From Gammaproteobacteria bacterium (GTDB taxonomy: Bacteria; Pseudomonadota; Gammaproteobacteria; Eutrophobiales; Eutrophobiaceae), in NCBI GenBank assembly GCA_003645215.1, contig QNEM01000019.1, forward strand, positions 1 through 15,060: DNA of 15,060 bases. The letters run 5' to 3'. A model generated the notes under the pieces. The model worked only from the letters and a program-made list of their open reading frames with translations, was not told where the DNA came from and did no database searches. A program made the position numbers and the translations under genes. Shown in pieces: positions 7,874-14,764 of the stretch (positions are counted from its first letter, which is position 1; each line of letters begins with the position of its first letter).

Positions 7874-9880
7874 ATGAATCTATTCGAAAACATGGAAACT
7901 ATTTACCTGACCATTGTCCTGGCACCCTTGATTGGATCAATCATTGCAGGAATGGGTGGTAAGTTGATTGGGCGTAATGGCGCACATAGAGTGACCATTC
8001 TTGCTGTTGGAATTTCATCTATCCTTTCTTTAATCGCCTATTACAATATCTTCTATAATGGCGGTGAAATCTATAATGCAACCATCTATACATGGTTAAA
8101 CAGCGGTAACCTTCATTTCGAAATCGGTTTTCTGGTAGATCAGCTTTCGGTCACCATGATGGTGGTGGTTACATTCGTTTCCTGGATGATTCATATCTAT
8201 ACCATTGGCTATATGCATGATGACCCGGGTTATCAACGTTTCTTCAGTTATATCTCATTATTTACCTTTTCCATGTTAATGCTGGTGATGGCGAATAATT
8301 TTCTACAGTTATTCTTTGGTTGGGAAGCGGTTGGCCTGGTCTCTTATCTATTGATCGGTTTCTGGTATAAACGTGAGTCTGCCATCTTTGCCAATATGAA
8401 GGCATTTCTGGTGAACCGTATCGGTGATTTCGGCTTTCTGCTGGGCATTGCCGCAGTACTCATGCATTTCCAATCCATGGACTATATTGAAGTATTCGAA
8501 CAGGCACCGGCCTTGGCCGAGGCAACGGTAAATATCTGGGGTGATGAATCCTGGTCATTGATGTCTGTCATATGTATCTGTCTGTTTATTGGTGCTATGG
8601 GTAAGTCAGCACAGGTTCCCTTGCATGTATGGTTGCCGGATTCTATGGAAGGCCCAACACCTATATCAGCATTGATCCATGCTGCCACCATGGTGACTGC
8701 AGGTATATTTATGGTGTCACGCATGTCACCACTCTTTGAATTATCTGAAACTGCCCTGAATTTCATTTTAATTATCGGTGCAACCACCGCATTCTTTATG
8801 GGACTGCTGGGTCTGGTGCAAAATGATATCAAACGCGTCATCGCCTATTCGACCCTGTCGCAACTGGGTTATATGACTGTTGCTTTGGGTGCTTCTGCCT
8901 ATGCTGCATCCATGTTTCATCTTACGACACATGCTTTCTTCAAGGCCCTGTTATTCCTGGCCGCCGGTTCTGTCATCATTGCCATGCATCATGAGCAGGA
9001 CATGCGCAAGATGGGTGGTCTTTATAAATATCTGCCGATCACCTGGATTACCTGTTTTGTAGGTGCAATTGCCTTGATTGGTTTCCCTGGAACAGCGGGA
9101 TTCTTTTCCAAGGATGCCATTATCGAGGCGGTACATCTATCCACCTTGCCTGCTGCTGGTTATGCCTATTATGCGGTTTTATCAGGAGTCTTTATTACAG
9201 CCTTGTATACTTTCCGTCTGTTCTTTATGACCTTTCATGGTGAAGAAAGAATGGACAAACATGTATGGGAACACCTGCATGAAAGTCCATGGGTAGTGAC
9301 ATTTCCCCTGGTAGTTCTGGCGATTCCATCTTTAATTATTGGCGCGTGGTTGGGTGGGCCGATGTTATTTGGTGATTATTTTGCCGGGACAATTCAGGTG
9401 GCTGAGAGTCACAACGTATTACAAGAGATGGGACATCATTATCATGGCGAATGGTACGCAGTCGCATGGCAGTTCTTTGTCCATGGGGTGTTTAAAAATC
9501 CAGTTGTAGTCTTGCTGGCACTGTCTGGTGTATTCACAGCATGGCTGTTGTATATCAAGTTTCCTGATGTACCTGAGAAGATTGCCACTAGCCTGGGTCC
9601 GATTTATCGGATACTCGAAAATAACTATGGTTTCGATGCCTTTAATCAAAAGGTGTTTGCCGGAGGCACAAAAGCAATAGGGAAGCTGCTTTGGCAGATT
9701 GGTGATGTCAAGTTAATCGATGGCCTGATTGTTAATGGCTCGGCATTATCTGTCCGTTGGTTCTCTGGTGTTATCAGACAAATACAGACAGGTTATTTAT
9801 ATCATTATGCATTTGCCATGATCCTTGGTTTGTTATTTTTGCTCGCAACATTTGTAGTGTTTGTGTACAAATTAATTTAA
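7874..9880 (+). CDS. nuoL: NADH-quinone oxidoreductase subunit L (antiporter-like)
   Basis: Distal proton-pumping subunit, one of three Mrp-antiporter-like proteins in the membrane arm. It has 668 residues, in the family range. Key residues seen are Glu151 (FFGWEAVGLVSY), Lys244 (MGKSAQVPLHVWLPD) and the histidines His251 and His269 (SALIHAATMV). GFFSKDAIIE and HAFFKALLFLAAGSVI are further family blocks. The C-terminal region contains the long segment that in known structures runs laterally along the membrane arm, ending in a last transmembrane helix. Start: ATG 7874 has GGATGG 10 bases upstream; ATG 7892 (METIYLTIVL) is a plausible alternative because many homologues begin there. Confidence 0.97.
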   Translation: MNLFENMETIYLTIVLAPLIGSIIAGMGGKLIGRNGAHRVTILAVGISSILSLIAYYNIFYNGGEIYNATIYTWLNSGNLHFEIGFLVDQLSVTMMVVVTFVSWMIHIYTIGYMHDDPGYQRFFSYISLFTFSMLMLVMANNFLQLFFGWEAVGLVSYLLIGFWYKRESAIFANMKAFLVNRIGDFGFLLGIAAVLMHFQSMDYIEVFEQAPALAEATVNIWGDESWSLMSVICICLFIGAMGKSAQVPLHVWLPDSMEGPTPISALIHAATMVTAGIFMVSRMSPLFELSETALNFILIIGATTAFFMGLLGLVQNDIKRVIAYSTLSQLGYMTVALGASAYAASMFHLTTHAFFKALLFLAAGSVIIAMHHEQDMRKMGGLYKYLPITWITCFVGAIALIGFPGTAGFFSKDAIIEAVHLSTLPAAGYAYYAVLSGVFITALYTFRLFFMTFHGEERMDKHVWEHLHESPWVVTFPLVVLAIPSLIIGAWLGGPMLFGDYFAGTIQVAESHNVLQEMGHHYHGEWYAVAWQFFVHGVFKNPVVVLLALSGVFTAWLLYIKFPDVPEKIATSLGPIYRILENNYGFDAFNQKVFAGGTKAIGKLLWQIGDVKLIDGLIVNGSALSVRWFSGVIRQIQTGYLYHYAFAMILGLLFLLATFVVFVYKLI

Positions 9881-9904
9881 ATATAAGAAAAATTAAAACT
9901 AATA

Positions 9905-11425
9905 ATGTTAGCTGAATTACCAATTTTAAGTTTGTTGATCTGGGGCCCGGTCCTCGGTGGTGTCTGGGTGTTGTATGCAGGTGACAGACAGGAAGAAACA
10001 GTCAAGACACTGGCCTTGATGATCTCGGTGGTGACATTTCTGCTATCTACATTACTGTATAAAGATTTCGATATCACAACGCATGAGATGCAGTTTGTTG
10101 AATTTGCCTACTGGATAGAGGCTTTCAATATTAATTATTATCTGGGTATTGATGGCATCGCCATGCCTTTGATCATACTCACCACATTTATCACGGTATT
10201 GGTCATCCTTGCAGGATGGGAAGTTATAGAAAAAAGAATTTCACAGTATCTCGCGGCATTTTTGATTATGGAAGGGCTGATGATTGGCGTATTCTCTGCT
10301 GTAGACGCCATGCTGTTTTATGTTTTCTGGGAAGCAATGCTGATTCCGATGTTTCTGATCATTGGTATCTGGGGTGGCCCAAGACGCGTTTATGCCACCA
10401 TCAAGTTCTTCTTGTATACCTTCCTGGGCTCTGTATTTATGCTGGTGGCCTTTCTTTATCTGTACTCGCAATCCGGTACTTTCAATATCCTGGAATTACA
10501 GGATCTGCCACTGGAAGCAGGCGTGCAGAAATTAATCTTTATTGCTTTTCTTCTCGCCTTCGCGGTAAAAATTCCCATGTGGCCAGTGCATACATGGTTG
10601 CCGGATGCTCACGTTGAAGCGCCGACGGGTGGCTCAGTGATACTGGCTGCAATCATGTTGAAACTTGGTGGTTATGGTTTTCTTCGTTTCAGTTTGCCGA
10701 TCACCCCGGATGCCAGTCTTTATTTTGATACAGCAATGATAGTGTTGTCATTAATAGCTATTGTTTATATTGGTTTTGTAGCTTTGGTGCAGCAGGACAT
10801 GAAAAAATTGATTGCCTATTCATCTATCTCACACATGGGCTTTGTGACATTAGGTTTCTTTATTGGTTTTAGCATTTATGCGGCAACGGGTTCGACGGAA
10901 GGCGCCGTGTTTGGACTTGAAGGTGCCATGATACAGATGATTTCTCATGGTTTTATTTCAGGCGCACTGTTTCTCTGTGTCGGCATCATGTATGACCGGG
11001 TACACAGCAGAGAGATTAAGGATTACGGTGGTGTGGTCAATACCATGCCGCATTTTGCCGCATTTATGATGTTGTTTGCCATGGCCAATGCCGGACTGCC
11101 GGGAACATCAGGTTTTGTCGGTGAGTTCGTTGTCATCGTCAGTGCCTACCAGGCAAATTTCTGGATCGCATTTCTGGCAGCACTTACCTTGATACTGGGT
11201 GCCGCTTATACATTATGGATGTATAAAAGAGTCATCTTTGGTGAAGTTGCCAATGACAATGTTAAACATCTAAAAGATATAAATTCACGCGAAACATTTA
11301 TTCTATCGATGCTGGTGATTGTAGTTTTGGTATTTGGAATTTACCCGGCACCGTTGTTTGATGCCATGCACCCAACGCTGGAACATTTGTTCGGGCAGAT
11401 GTTACAAAGCAAGGTAGGCCAATAA
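9905..11425 (+). CDS. nuoM: NADH-quinone oxidoreductase subunit M (antiporter-like)
   Basis: Middle antiporter-like proton-pumping subunit of the membrane arm. It has 506 residues, the normal length (E. coli about 509). Family residues visible are Glu143 (YVFWEAMLIPMF) and Lys222 (FAVKIPMWPVHTWLPDAH), the pair essential for proton transfer in this family, and the block EAPTGGSVILAAIMLKLGGYG. GLPGTSGFVGEF near the C-terminal half is also conserved. The 24-base gap after nuoL is AT-rich and has no strong ribosome binding site, but ATG 9905 gives the expected N-terminus. The stop is 1 base from nuoN. Confidence 0.97.
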   Translation: MLAELPILSLLIWGPVLGGVWVLYAGDRQEETVKTLALMISVVTFLLSTLLYKDFDITTHEMQFVEFAYWIEAFNINYYLGIDGIAMPLIILTTFITVLVILAGWEVIEKRISQYLAAFLIMEGLMIGVFSAVDAMLFYVFWEAMLIPMFLIIGIWGGPRRVYATIKFFLYTFLGSVFMLVAFLYLYSQSGTFNILELQDLPLEAGVQKLIFIAFLLAFAVKIPMWPVHTWLPDAHVEAPTGGSVILAAIMLKLGGYGFLRFSLPITPDASLYFDTAMIVLSLIAIVYIGFVALVQQDMKKLIAYSSISHMGFVTLGFFIGFSIYAATGSTEGAVFGLEGAMIQMISHGFISGALFLCVGIMYDRVHSREIKDYGGVVNTMPHFAAFMMLFAMANAGLPGTSGFVGEFVVIVSAYQANFWIAFLAALTLILGAAYTLWMYKRVIFGEVANDNVKHLKDINSRETFILSMLVIVVLVFGIYPAPLFDAMHPTLEHLFGQMLQSKVGQ

Positions 11426-11426
11426 C

Positions 11427-12866
11427 ATGATATCAATCACAGATATAATGACAGTTGCACCTGAAATATTTATGCTGACAATGGCCTGTCTTATATTGGT
11501 GCTCGATACCTTCAGTAACGACCCGCAACGCAGGTTGACGTATTATCTTTCCCAGCTGACCCTTGTCGTAACGGCTGTATTGGTGAGTCAATTATCACCA
11601 GAACAGACGGCCTATGCATTTGGCAACAGTTATATTGACGACGGCATGGCAACGGTATTGAAGGAAGGTGTCTTCATTATTGGTTTTTTTGCATTTCTTT
11701 ATTCGCATGAATACCTGAAGGAGCATGGTTGGTTAAAAGGAGAATATTTTGTTCTCGGGCTGTTCGCCATCCTCGGCGAGATGATATTGATTTCAGCATA
11801 CAGTTTATTAACAGTTTATCTCGGACTGGAATTATTATCGCTGTCACTCTACGCCATGGTAGCCATGCACAGAAAATCAACCGCGGCTTCGGAAGCGGCA
11901 ATGAAATATTTTGTATTGGGCGCCATGGCATCAGGTATGTTGTTATACGGTATGTCCATGATCTACGGTGTCACGGGAAGTCTGCAACTGGAAACCATTG
12001 CAACAACTATCGAAAATGATACCAGTAATATATTACTGGTTTTCGGTCTGGTGTTTGTCCTGGTCGGTATTGCCTTCAAACTGGGTGCCGTACCATTTCA
12101 TATGTGGGTACCCGATGTTTATCAGGGCTCACCGACTTGTGTAACATTATTTCTTGCCAGCGCACCGAAGCTGGCTGCCTTCGCAATGGCAATGAGATTA
12201 CTGGTTGATGGATTACAACCTATGCTGGATAACTGGCAACAGATGCTTATTATCCTGTCCATTCTTTCCATGGCGACAGGTAATATTGTTGCCATCTCCC
12301 AAACCAATATCAAACGCATGCTGGCTTATTCGGCCATCGCGCATATCGGCTTTCTATTATTAGGTCTGTTGTCCGGTACAGCCTCTGGTTATGCTGGATC
12401 CATGTTTTACGTCATTATCTACGCCTTGATGAGTATGGGTGCATTCGGCATGGTTATCTTGTTGGGAAGAAAAGATTTTGAAGCAGACGAATTAGCACAT
12501 TTCAAGGGTCTATCTGACAGAAGTCCGTGGTTTGCTTTTATGATGTTGATACTGATGTTTTCCATGGCAGGCGTACCGCCATTTCTGGGTTTCTGGGCCA
12601 AATGGTTCGTGCTGAAAGAGCTTGTTGATGCCGGTTTTGTCTGGCTAGCTGCAACGGCAGTCTTCTTCTCTATTATTGGTGTCTATTATTATTTACATGT
12701 GATCAAACTCATGTATTTCGATAAAGCGGATTCAATGACTGCGATCAAGGCATCAAAACAAATGCGCTTTGCCCTGAGTGTCAATGGCCTTGCATTACTC
12801 ATTCTGGGCTTAATGCCCGGTGCACTATTGGCAATTTGTATCAGCGTAATGTCTATAGCTGCTTAA
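11427..12866 (+). CDS. nuoN: NADH-quinone oxidoreductase subunit N (antiporter-like)
   Basis: Antiporter-like proton-pumping subunit nearest the centre of the membrane arm. It has 479 residues (E. coli about 485). The key glutamate is in YLGLELLSLSLYAM (Glu135), and the key lysine is in AFKLGAVPFHMWVPDVYQG (Lys218), with SEAAMKYF (Lys160) as an additional charge. The ribosome binding site AAGGTAGG at 11411-11418 lies in the end of nuoM with good spacing. It is the last nuo gene and is followed by a palindromic element and then the DUF2818 gene. Confidence 0.97.
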   Translation: MISITDIMTVAPEIFMLTMACLILVLDTFSNDPQRRLTYYLSQLTLVVTAVLVSQLSPEQTAYAFGNSYIDDGMATVLKEGVFIIGFFAFLYSHEYLKEHGWLKGEYFVLGLFAILGEMILISAYSLLTVYLGLELLSLSLYAMVAMHRKSTAASEAAMKYFVLGAMASGMLLYGMSMIYGVTGSLQLETIATTIENDTSNILLVFGLVFVLVGIAFKLGAVPFHMWVPDVYQGSPTCVTLFLASAPKLAAFAMAMRLLVDGLQPMLDNWQQMLIILSILSMATGNIVAISQTNIKRMLAYSAIAHIGFLLLGLLSGTASGYAGSMFYVIIYALMSMGAFGMVILLGRKDFEADELAHFKGLSDRSPWFAFMMLILMFSMAGVPPFLGFWAKWFVLKELVDAGFVWLAATAVFFSIIGVYYYLHVIKLMYFDKADSMTAIKASKQMRFALSVNGLALLILGLMPGALLAICISVMSIAA

Positions 12867-12881
12867 TGGGTAACCTGATAT

Positions 12882-12954
12882 TGTCATTTCGAGTGAATAC
12901 GAGAAATCTTAAGTCCCATGGAAGAAAAGATCTCTCCGAACAGTCGAGATGACA
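12882..12954. repeat. Palindromic intergenic element (TGTCATTTCGAG type)
   Basis: Left arm 12882-12910 begins TGTCATTTCGAG and ends GAGAAATCTT. Right arm 12927-12954 begins AAGATCTCTC and ends TCGAGATGACA. The right arm reverse-complemented matches most of the left arm, with a loop at 12911-12926. The TGTCATTTCGAG...GAGAAATCTT...TCGAGATGACA pattern is one I recognise as a dispersed palindromic repeat in many environmental bacterial genomes. As RNA it would form a long stem between nuoN and the DUF2818 gene. There is no T-run, so simple termination is not implied, though it could stabilise the 3' end of the nuo message. Confidence 0.78.
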
Positions 12955-12970
12955 TCAACTCCTTAAAGAT

Positions 12971-13303
12971 ATGACAACAACTACCTCTGTCTGGGTATTG
13001 CTACTGATCTCTTTTGTTGCTGCCAACCTTCCTTGGTTGAATGAACGGTTTTTATTCGTCATAGAACCTAAACCCCGAAAAACCCAGTGGATGCGGTTAC
13101 TTGAATGGTTACTGCTTTATTTCATTATTGGGTTTATCTCGTTGGGTTTTGAGAAAAAAATGACGGGGCAATTGCATACACAGGAGTGGGAATTTTATGC
13201 AACCAGCTTTTGCCTGTTTATTGTTTTCGCATTACCGGGCTTTATCTATCGCCATGATTTCCTGAATCATTGGCAACGCTGGAAAAGACGCCAGGCGAAA
13301 TGA
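12971..13303 (+). CDS. DUF2818 family small membrane protein
   Basis: A 110-residue protein resembling the DUF2818 family, whose genes are typically found directly after nuoN in beta- and some gammaproteobacteria. The function is unknown; the location suggests an accessory role connected with complex I, which is inference. Visible parts are an N-terminal hydrophobic helix (about 7-20) with the family motif FVAANLPWLNERF, a basic stretch (PKPRKTQWMRLLEW), a second helix (about 45-60), the block QEWEFYATSFCLF and a third helix (about 78-92), then a basic tail. The start at 12971 has only a weak upstream AAAGA. The palindromic element separates it from nuoN, so it may be translated independently. 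It converges on a - strand pseudogene 3 bases away. Confidence 0.85.
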   Translation: MTTTTSVWVLLLISFVAANLPWLNERFLFVIEPKPRKTQWMRLLEWLLLYFIIGFISLGFEKKMTGQLHTQEWEFYATSFCLFIVFALPGFIYRHDFLNHWQRWKRRQAK

Positions 13304-13306
13304 TTA

Positions 13307-13546
13307 TTAATCTGTACTAGAAGTCTTACTACACAACACCATTTTAAAAATATGTAGATGCATGGGAATCATCATCAATACCCCACAAACAATCAATGCA
13401 ATGTAGTAATACTCAAACTTGAATTGATCAGGAATAAAACTCAAACCACTAGATTACTCAATCAGGCCTAGAGCCGCAAGCGTTGCACCAAGCAAATCCA
13501 GAGCGATCATATGAATTGGTATTTTGAATTTATTATCTTTGTTCAT
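13307..13546 (-). pseudogene. Small two-helix membrane protein gene interrupted by an in-frame TAA
   Basis: Reading leftwards from ATG at 13546, one frame gives MNKDNKFKIPIHMIALDLLG then ATLAALGLIE, a TAA at 13456-13454 (codon 31), and continues without any other stop for 48 codons to TAA at 13309-13307. The continuation begins SSGLSFIPDQFKFEYY and contains a second hydrophobic segment (YIALIVCGVLMMIPMHLHIF). Joined, this would be a 79-residue protein with two membrane helices (about 11-29 and 48-67). The uninterrupted protein-like composition on both sides in the same frame argues for a nonsense mutation and against two unrelated ORFs. It lies 12 bases downstream of the toxin gene on the same strand. 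Family and function are not known to me; it is reminiscent of small uncharacterised two-helix inner membrane proteins. Confidence 0.6.
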
Positions 13547-13558
13547 GATATATTTTAT

Positions 13559-13852
13559 TTATGTTTCTGGTAATACGAGTAGTCGTTCACTACGCCACAC
13601 CCTCACAACGTGAATAGAATCAGATTCTCTTAAATAAACGATGCGAAACGGTGGATGGATAAGCTCTCGGATTTTTTCCTTCTCAAACTCAGGAACCATT
13701 CTCCCAATATTCGGATTATCGATTAATGTTTCAATGTGCCTGACAATCGAAACCACAAACTCTTCGCCAATATGTGGGATCTGTTCCGCTACGTAGTAAT
13801 CTTTGATACACCCAAGATCGTCGAACCCAGAGTCCGATATATAGACTTTCAC
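13559..13852 (-). CDS. Type II toxin, RelE/ParE superfamily
   Basis: A 97-residue protein with the RelE/ParE layout: an N-terminal strand (KVYISDSGFDDL), two helices (about 14-47, with DYYVAEQIPHIGEEFV and IETLIDNPNIGRMVPEF), and the C-terminal sheet RELIHPPFRIVYLRESDSIHVVRVWRSERLL. The R-ELI-FRIVY and RVWRSERLL blocks are typical. Members act either as ribosome-dependent mRNA nucleases (RelE) or on DNA gyrase (ParE); sequence alone does not decide which, though the C-terminus looks more ParE-like. The start is GTG at 13852, immediately after the TGA of the antitoxin gene with no gap, implying translational coupling. Intact over its full usual length. Confidence 0.87.
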   Translation of the reverse strand: MKVYISDSGFDDLGCIKDYYVAEQIPHIGEEFVVSIVRHIETLIDNPNIGRMVPEFEKEKIRELIHPPFRIVYLRESDSIHVVRVWRSERLLVLPET

Positions 13853-14122
13853 TCAAGCGATGCCTAGCTTCTTTTTAGCATCAATCAGACTTAGTTCGTT
13901 GCCCTCTTTTATATCCATCAATCCTTGGGCTATGGCTTTAAAAAACTCGCGCTCTTCATTGTTTTTCTCAAATTCTTCGAGGCCCTGGACTACCGCAATG
14001 CCTCGACCACGGCTCGTAACGAGAATTGGGCGGTGATTATCTTTAGCTCTACCGACCACCCTGCCAGGGTTAACCTTCAGATCTGAAAGGGCGATTACAT
14101 CTTCTGAGAATTTCGTGTCCAT
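13853..14122 (-). CDS. Type II antitoxin, Phd/YefM family
   Basis: An 89-residue protein of the Phd/YefM fold. The N-terminal DNA-binding and dimer domain is visible as VIALSDLKVNPGRVVGRAKDNHRPILVTSRGRGIAVVQGLEEFE (about residues 9-52), with the typical RPILVTSRGRG turn. The C-terminal part (53-89, EEREFFKAIAQGLMDIKEG...) is the flexible helix expected to wrap the toxin. The ribosome binding site GAGGT (14130-14134 on the complementary strand) is well placed before ATG 14122. Antitoxins of this family usually repress their own promoter; a perfect palindrome overlapping a strong -10 sequence lies just upstream. It is followed directly by the toxin gene. Confidence 0.9.
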   Translation of the reverse strand: MDTKFSEDVIALSDLKVNPGRVVGRAKDNHRPILVTSRGRGIAVVQGLEEFEKNNEEREFFKAIAQGLMDIKEGNELSLIDAKKKLGIA

Positions 14123-14132
14123 GATTTAGACC

Positions 14133-14279
14133 TCAATAATTCAGGATAACAGCCCTGATTATAGCACCTATTAACAGGTGCTGTTGGATGGTATGTTTGA
14201 TTTGACGATGACTTCCTTTTGTTCTTACAAGCCACCACCCATCTTCTTCCATCAATTTCAGTAGTTCCTTTACTTTCGT
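14133..14279 (-). pseudogene. hicA: Remnant of a hicA toxin gene (no start codon, C-terminus lost)
   Basis: Reading leftwards from 14279 in one frame gives (T)KVKELLKLMEEDGWWLVR followed by TKGSHRQIKH, then unrelated sequence to a TGA at 14135-14133. This matches the N-terminal half of HicA mRNA interferases, which begin MK..EL...L...GW.LVR.KGSH...KH and carry the catalytic His in GSH. The codon where Met is expected is ACG (14279-14277), with TAG and TAA just upstream in frame, so there is no usable start. Similarity ends at about residue 30 of a family of about 60 residues, near 14190, next to the palindrome and promoter of the Phd-type pair. No hicB is visible. The simplest reading is a decayed hicA cut by arrival of the Phd-type module. 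It is too short for a statistical claim, but the motif order is specific. Confidence 0.62.
14158..14182 (-). promoter_or_regulatory. Likely promoter and operator of the Phd-type antitoxin-toxin pair
   Basis: On the - strand, TGCTATAAT (complement of 14158-14166) is a perfect extended -10 sequence, about 36 bases upstream of the antitoxin ATG. It is overlapped by a perfect 7-base inverted repeat, AGCACCT (14163-14169) and AGGTGCT (14176-14182), with a 6-base spacer. A palindrome over the core promoter is what is expected of an autorepressed antitoxin operon. There is no good -35 box (best CCAACA), which an extended -10 can tolerate. A second, weaker palindrome, TCAGG at 14141-14145 with CCTGA at 14154-14158, lies next to it towards the gene. 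The operator role is inference. Confidence 0.5.
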
Positions 14280-14403
14280 GTTTTACTAATAGCGTAATCG
14301 TTTAATTCTTACTCAGCTTAAACGATAAATCGTAGTCTATCTCCGATAATCATATCCCGATTACTTTGCCGATTATTTTTAAATCTATTAGTAAAACAAG
14401 AAA
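14274..14403. repeat. 19-base inverted repeat spanning 130 bases
   Basis: The arm 14385-14403 reads CTATTAGTAAAACAAGAAA. The complement of 14274-14292 reads the same except for one base (C instead of A at position 15). The arms are 92 bases apart. The left arm covers the decayed start of the hicA remnant and the right arm lies upstream of the frameshifted toxin gene. Between them is a perfect 9-base hairpin, ATCGTTTAA (14297-14305) and TTAAACGAT (14318-14326), and two close direct copies of CCGATTA (from about 14357 and 14369). The 14280-14447 interval otherwise holds no gene that I can see. Confidence 0.55.
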
Positions 14404-14411
14404 CATAATAC

Positions 14412-14438
14412 TATTATTATAGTACGTCACTGGCGTAC
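14412..14438 (+). promoter_or_regulatory. Possible promoter and operator of the + strand toxin-antitoxin pair
   Basis: An AT-rich stretch with TATTAT (14412-14417, or again 14415-14420) could be a -10 box. It is followed by a perfect 5-base inverted repeat, GTACG (14422-14426) and CGTAC (14434-14438), with a 7-base spacer, ending 9 bases before the ATG at 14448. A small palindrome at this place suits binding by the helix-turn-helix antitoxin encoded downstream. No convincing -35 box and no ribosome binding site are visible. The assignment rests on position and symmetry only. Confidence 0.35.
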
Positions 14439-14447
14439 AATACCCAA

Positions 14448-14764
14448 ATGGTCATTATTGAGACATCCATCTTCACCCGTTTAATTCGGGAACTAATGGA
14501 TGATGACAATTACTCTGAATTACAGCAAACCCTGGTGCAGAAACGGATGTGGGTAATTTGATTCCTGGTAACGGTGGATTAAGGAAAGTCCGTTGGAAGA
14601 TCGAAGGTAAAGGTAAGCGTGGTGGTGTGCGAATTATTTATTATTGGCAGACAGTCGATGATCAAATCTGGATGTTATACGGTTATGCGAAAGCCAGTAA
14701 AAATGACCTGACTAAAGATCAGTTAAAAACCTTAAGTAATATCATAGGCAGGTGGAAATCATGA
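14448..14764 (+). pseudogene. RelE-family toxin gene broken by a one-base frameshift
   Basis: From ATG 14448 the frame reads MVIIETSIFTRLIRELMDDD then NYSELQQTLVQ and ends at TGA 14559-14561. From about 14547 the next frame continues the same family: VGNLIPGNGGLRKVRW, then GKGKRGGVRIIYYW, MLYGYAKASKNDLTKDQLKTL, to TGA 14762-14764. Homologues of this RelE-like toxin type read LV..PD.GD.IPGSGGLRK.RW without a break. Here CAGAAACGGATGTGGGT at 14538-14554 is one base short of a form encoding Q-N-P-D-V-G. Joined, the product would have about 105 residues, the usual size. The lesion lies at 14541-14546. No classic slippery heptamer is seen, so decay is likelier than programmed frameshifting. The last 4 bases overlap the antitoxin start. 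Confidence 0.8.

Noticed and set aside
10216..10617. Alternative + strand frame inside nuoM
   Set aside because: It overlaps a complete, strongly conserved gene in another frame and has no recognisable protein features.
11729..12019. Alternative + strand frame inside nuoN
   Set aside because: It is a shadow frame in a conserved gene, without family resemblance.
13454..13456. Stop codon read-through or recoding in the small membrane protein gene
   Set aside because: TAA serves as a normal stop for several intact genes in this window and there is no context supporting recoding.
14163..14182. Terminator hairpin
   Set aside because: There is no T-run on either strand after the stem, and it overlaps a perfect extended -10 sequence, which fits an operator better.
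14122..14448. Integron attC site linking the toxin-antitoxin modules
   Set aside because: I looked for paired GTTRRRY and RYYYAAC core sites around the modules and saw no convincing set.
14538..14561. Programmed -1 frameshifting in the + strand toxin gene
   Set aside because: The direction would fit, but no slippery heptamer of the X XXY YYZ type and no obvious downstream stem is present; a one-base deletion explains it more simply.
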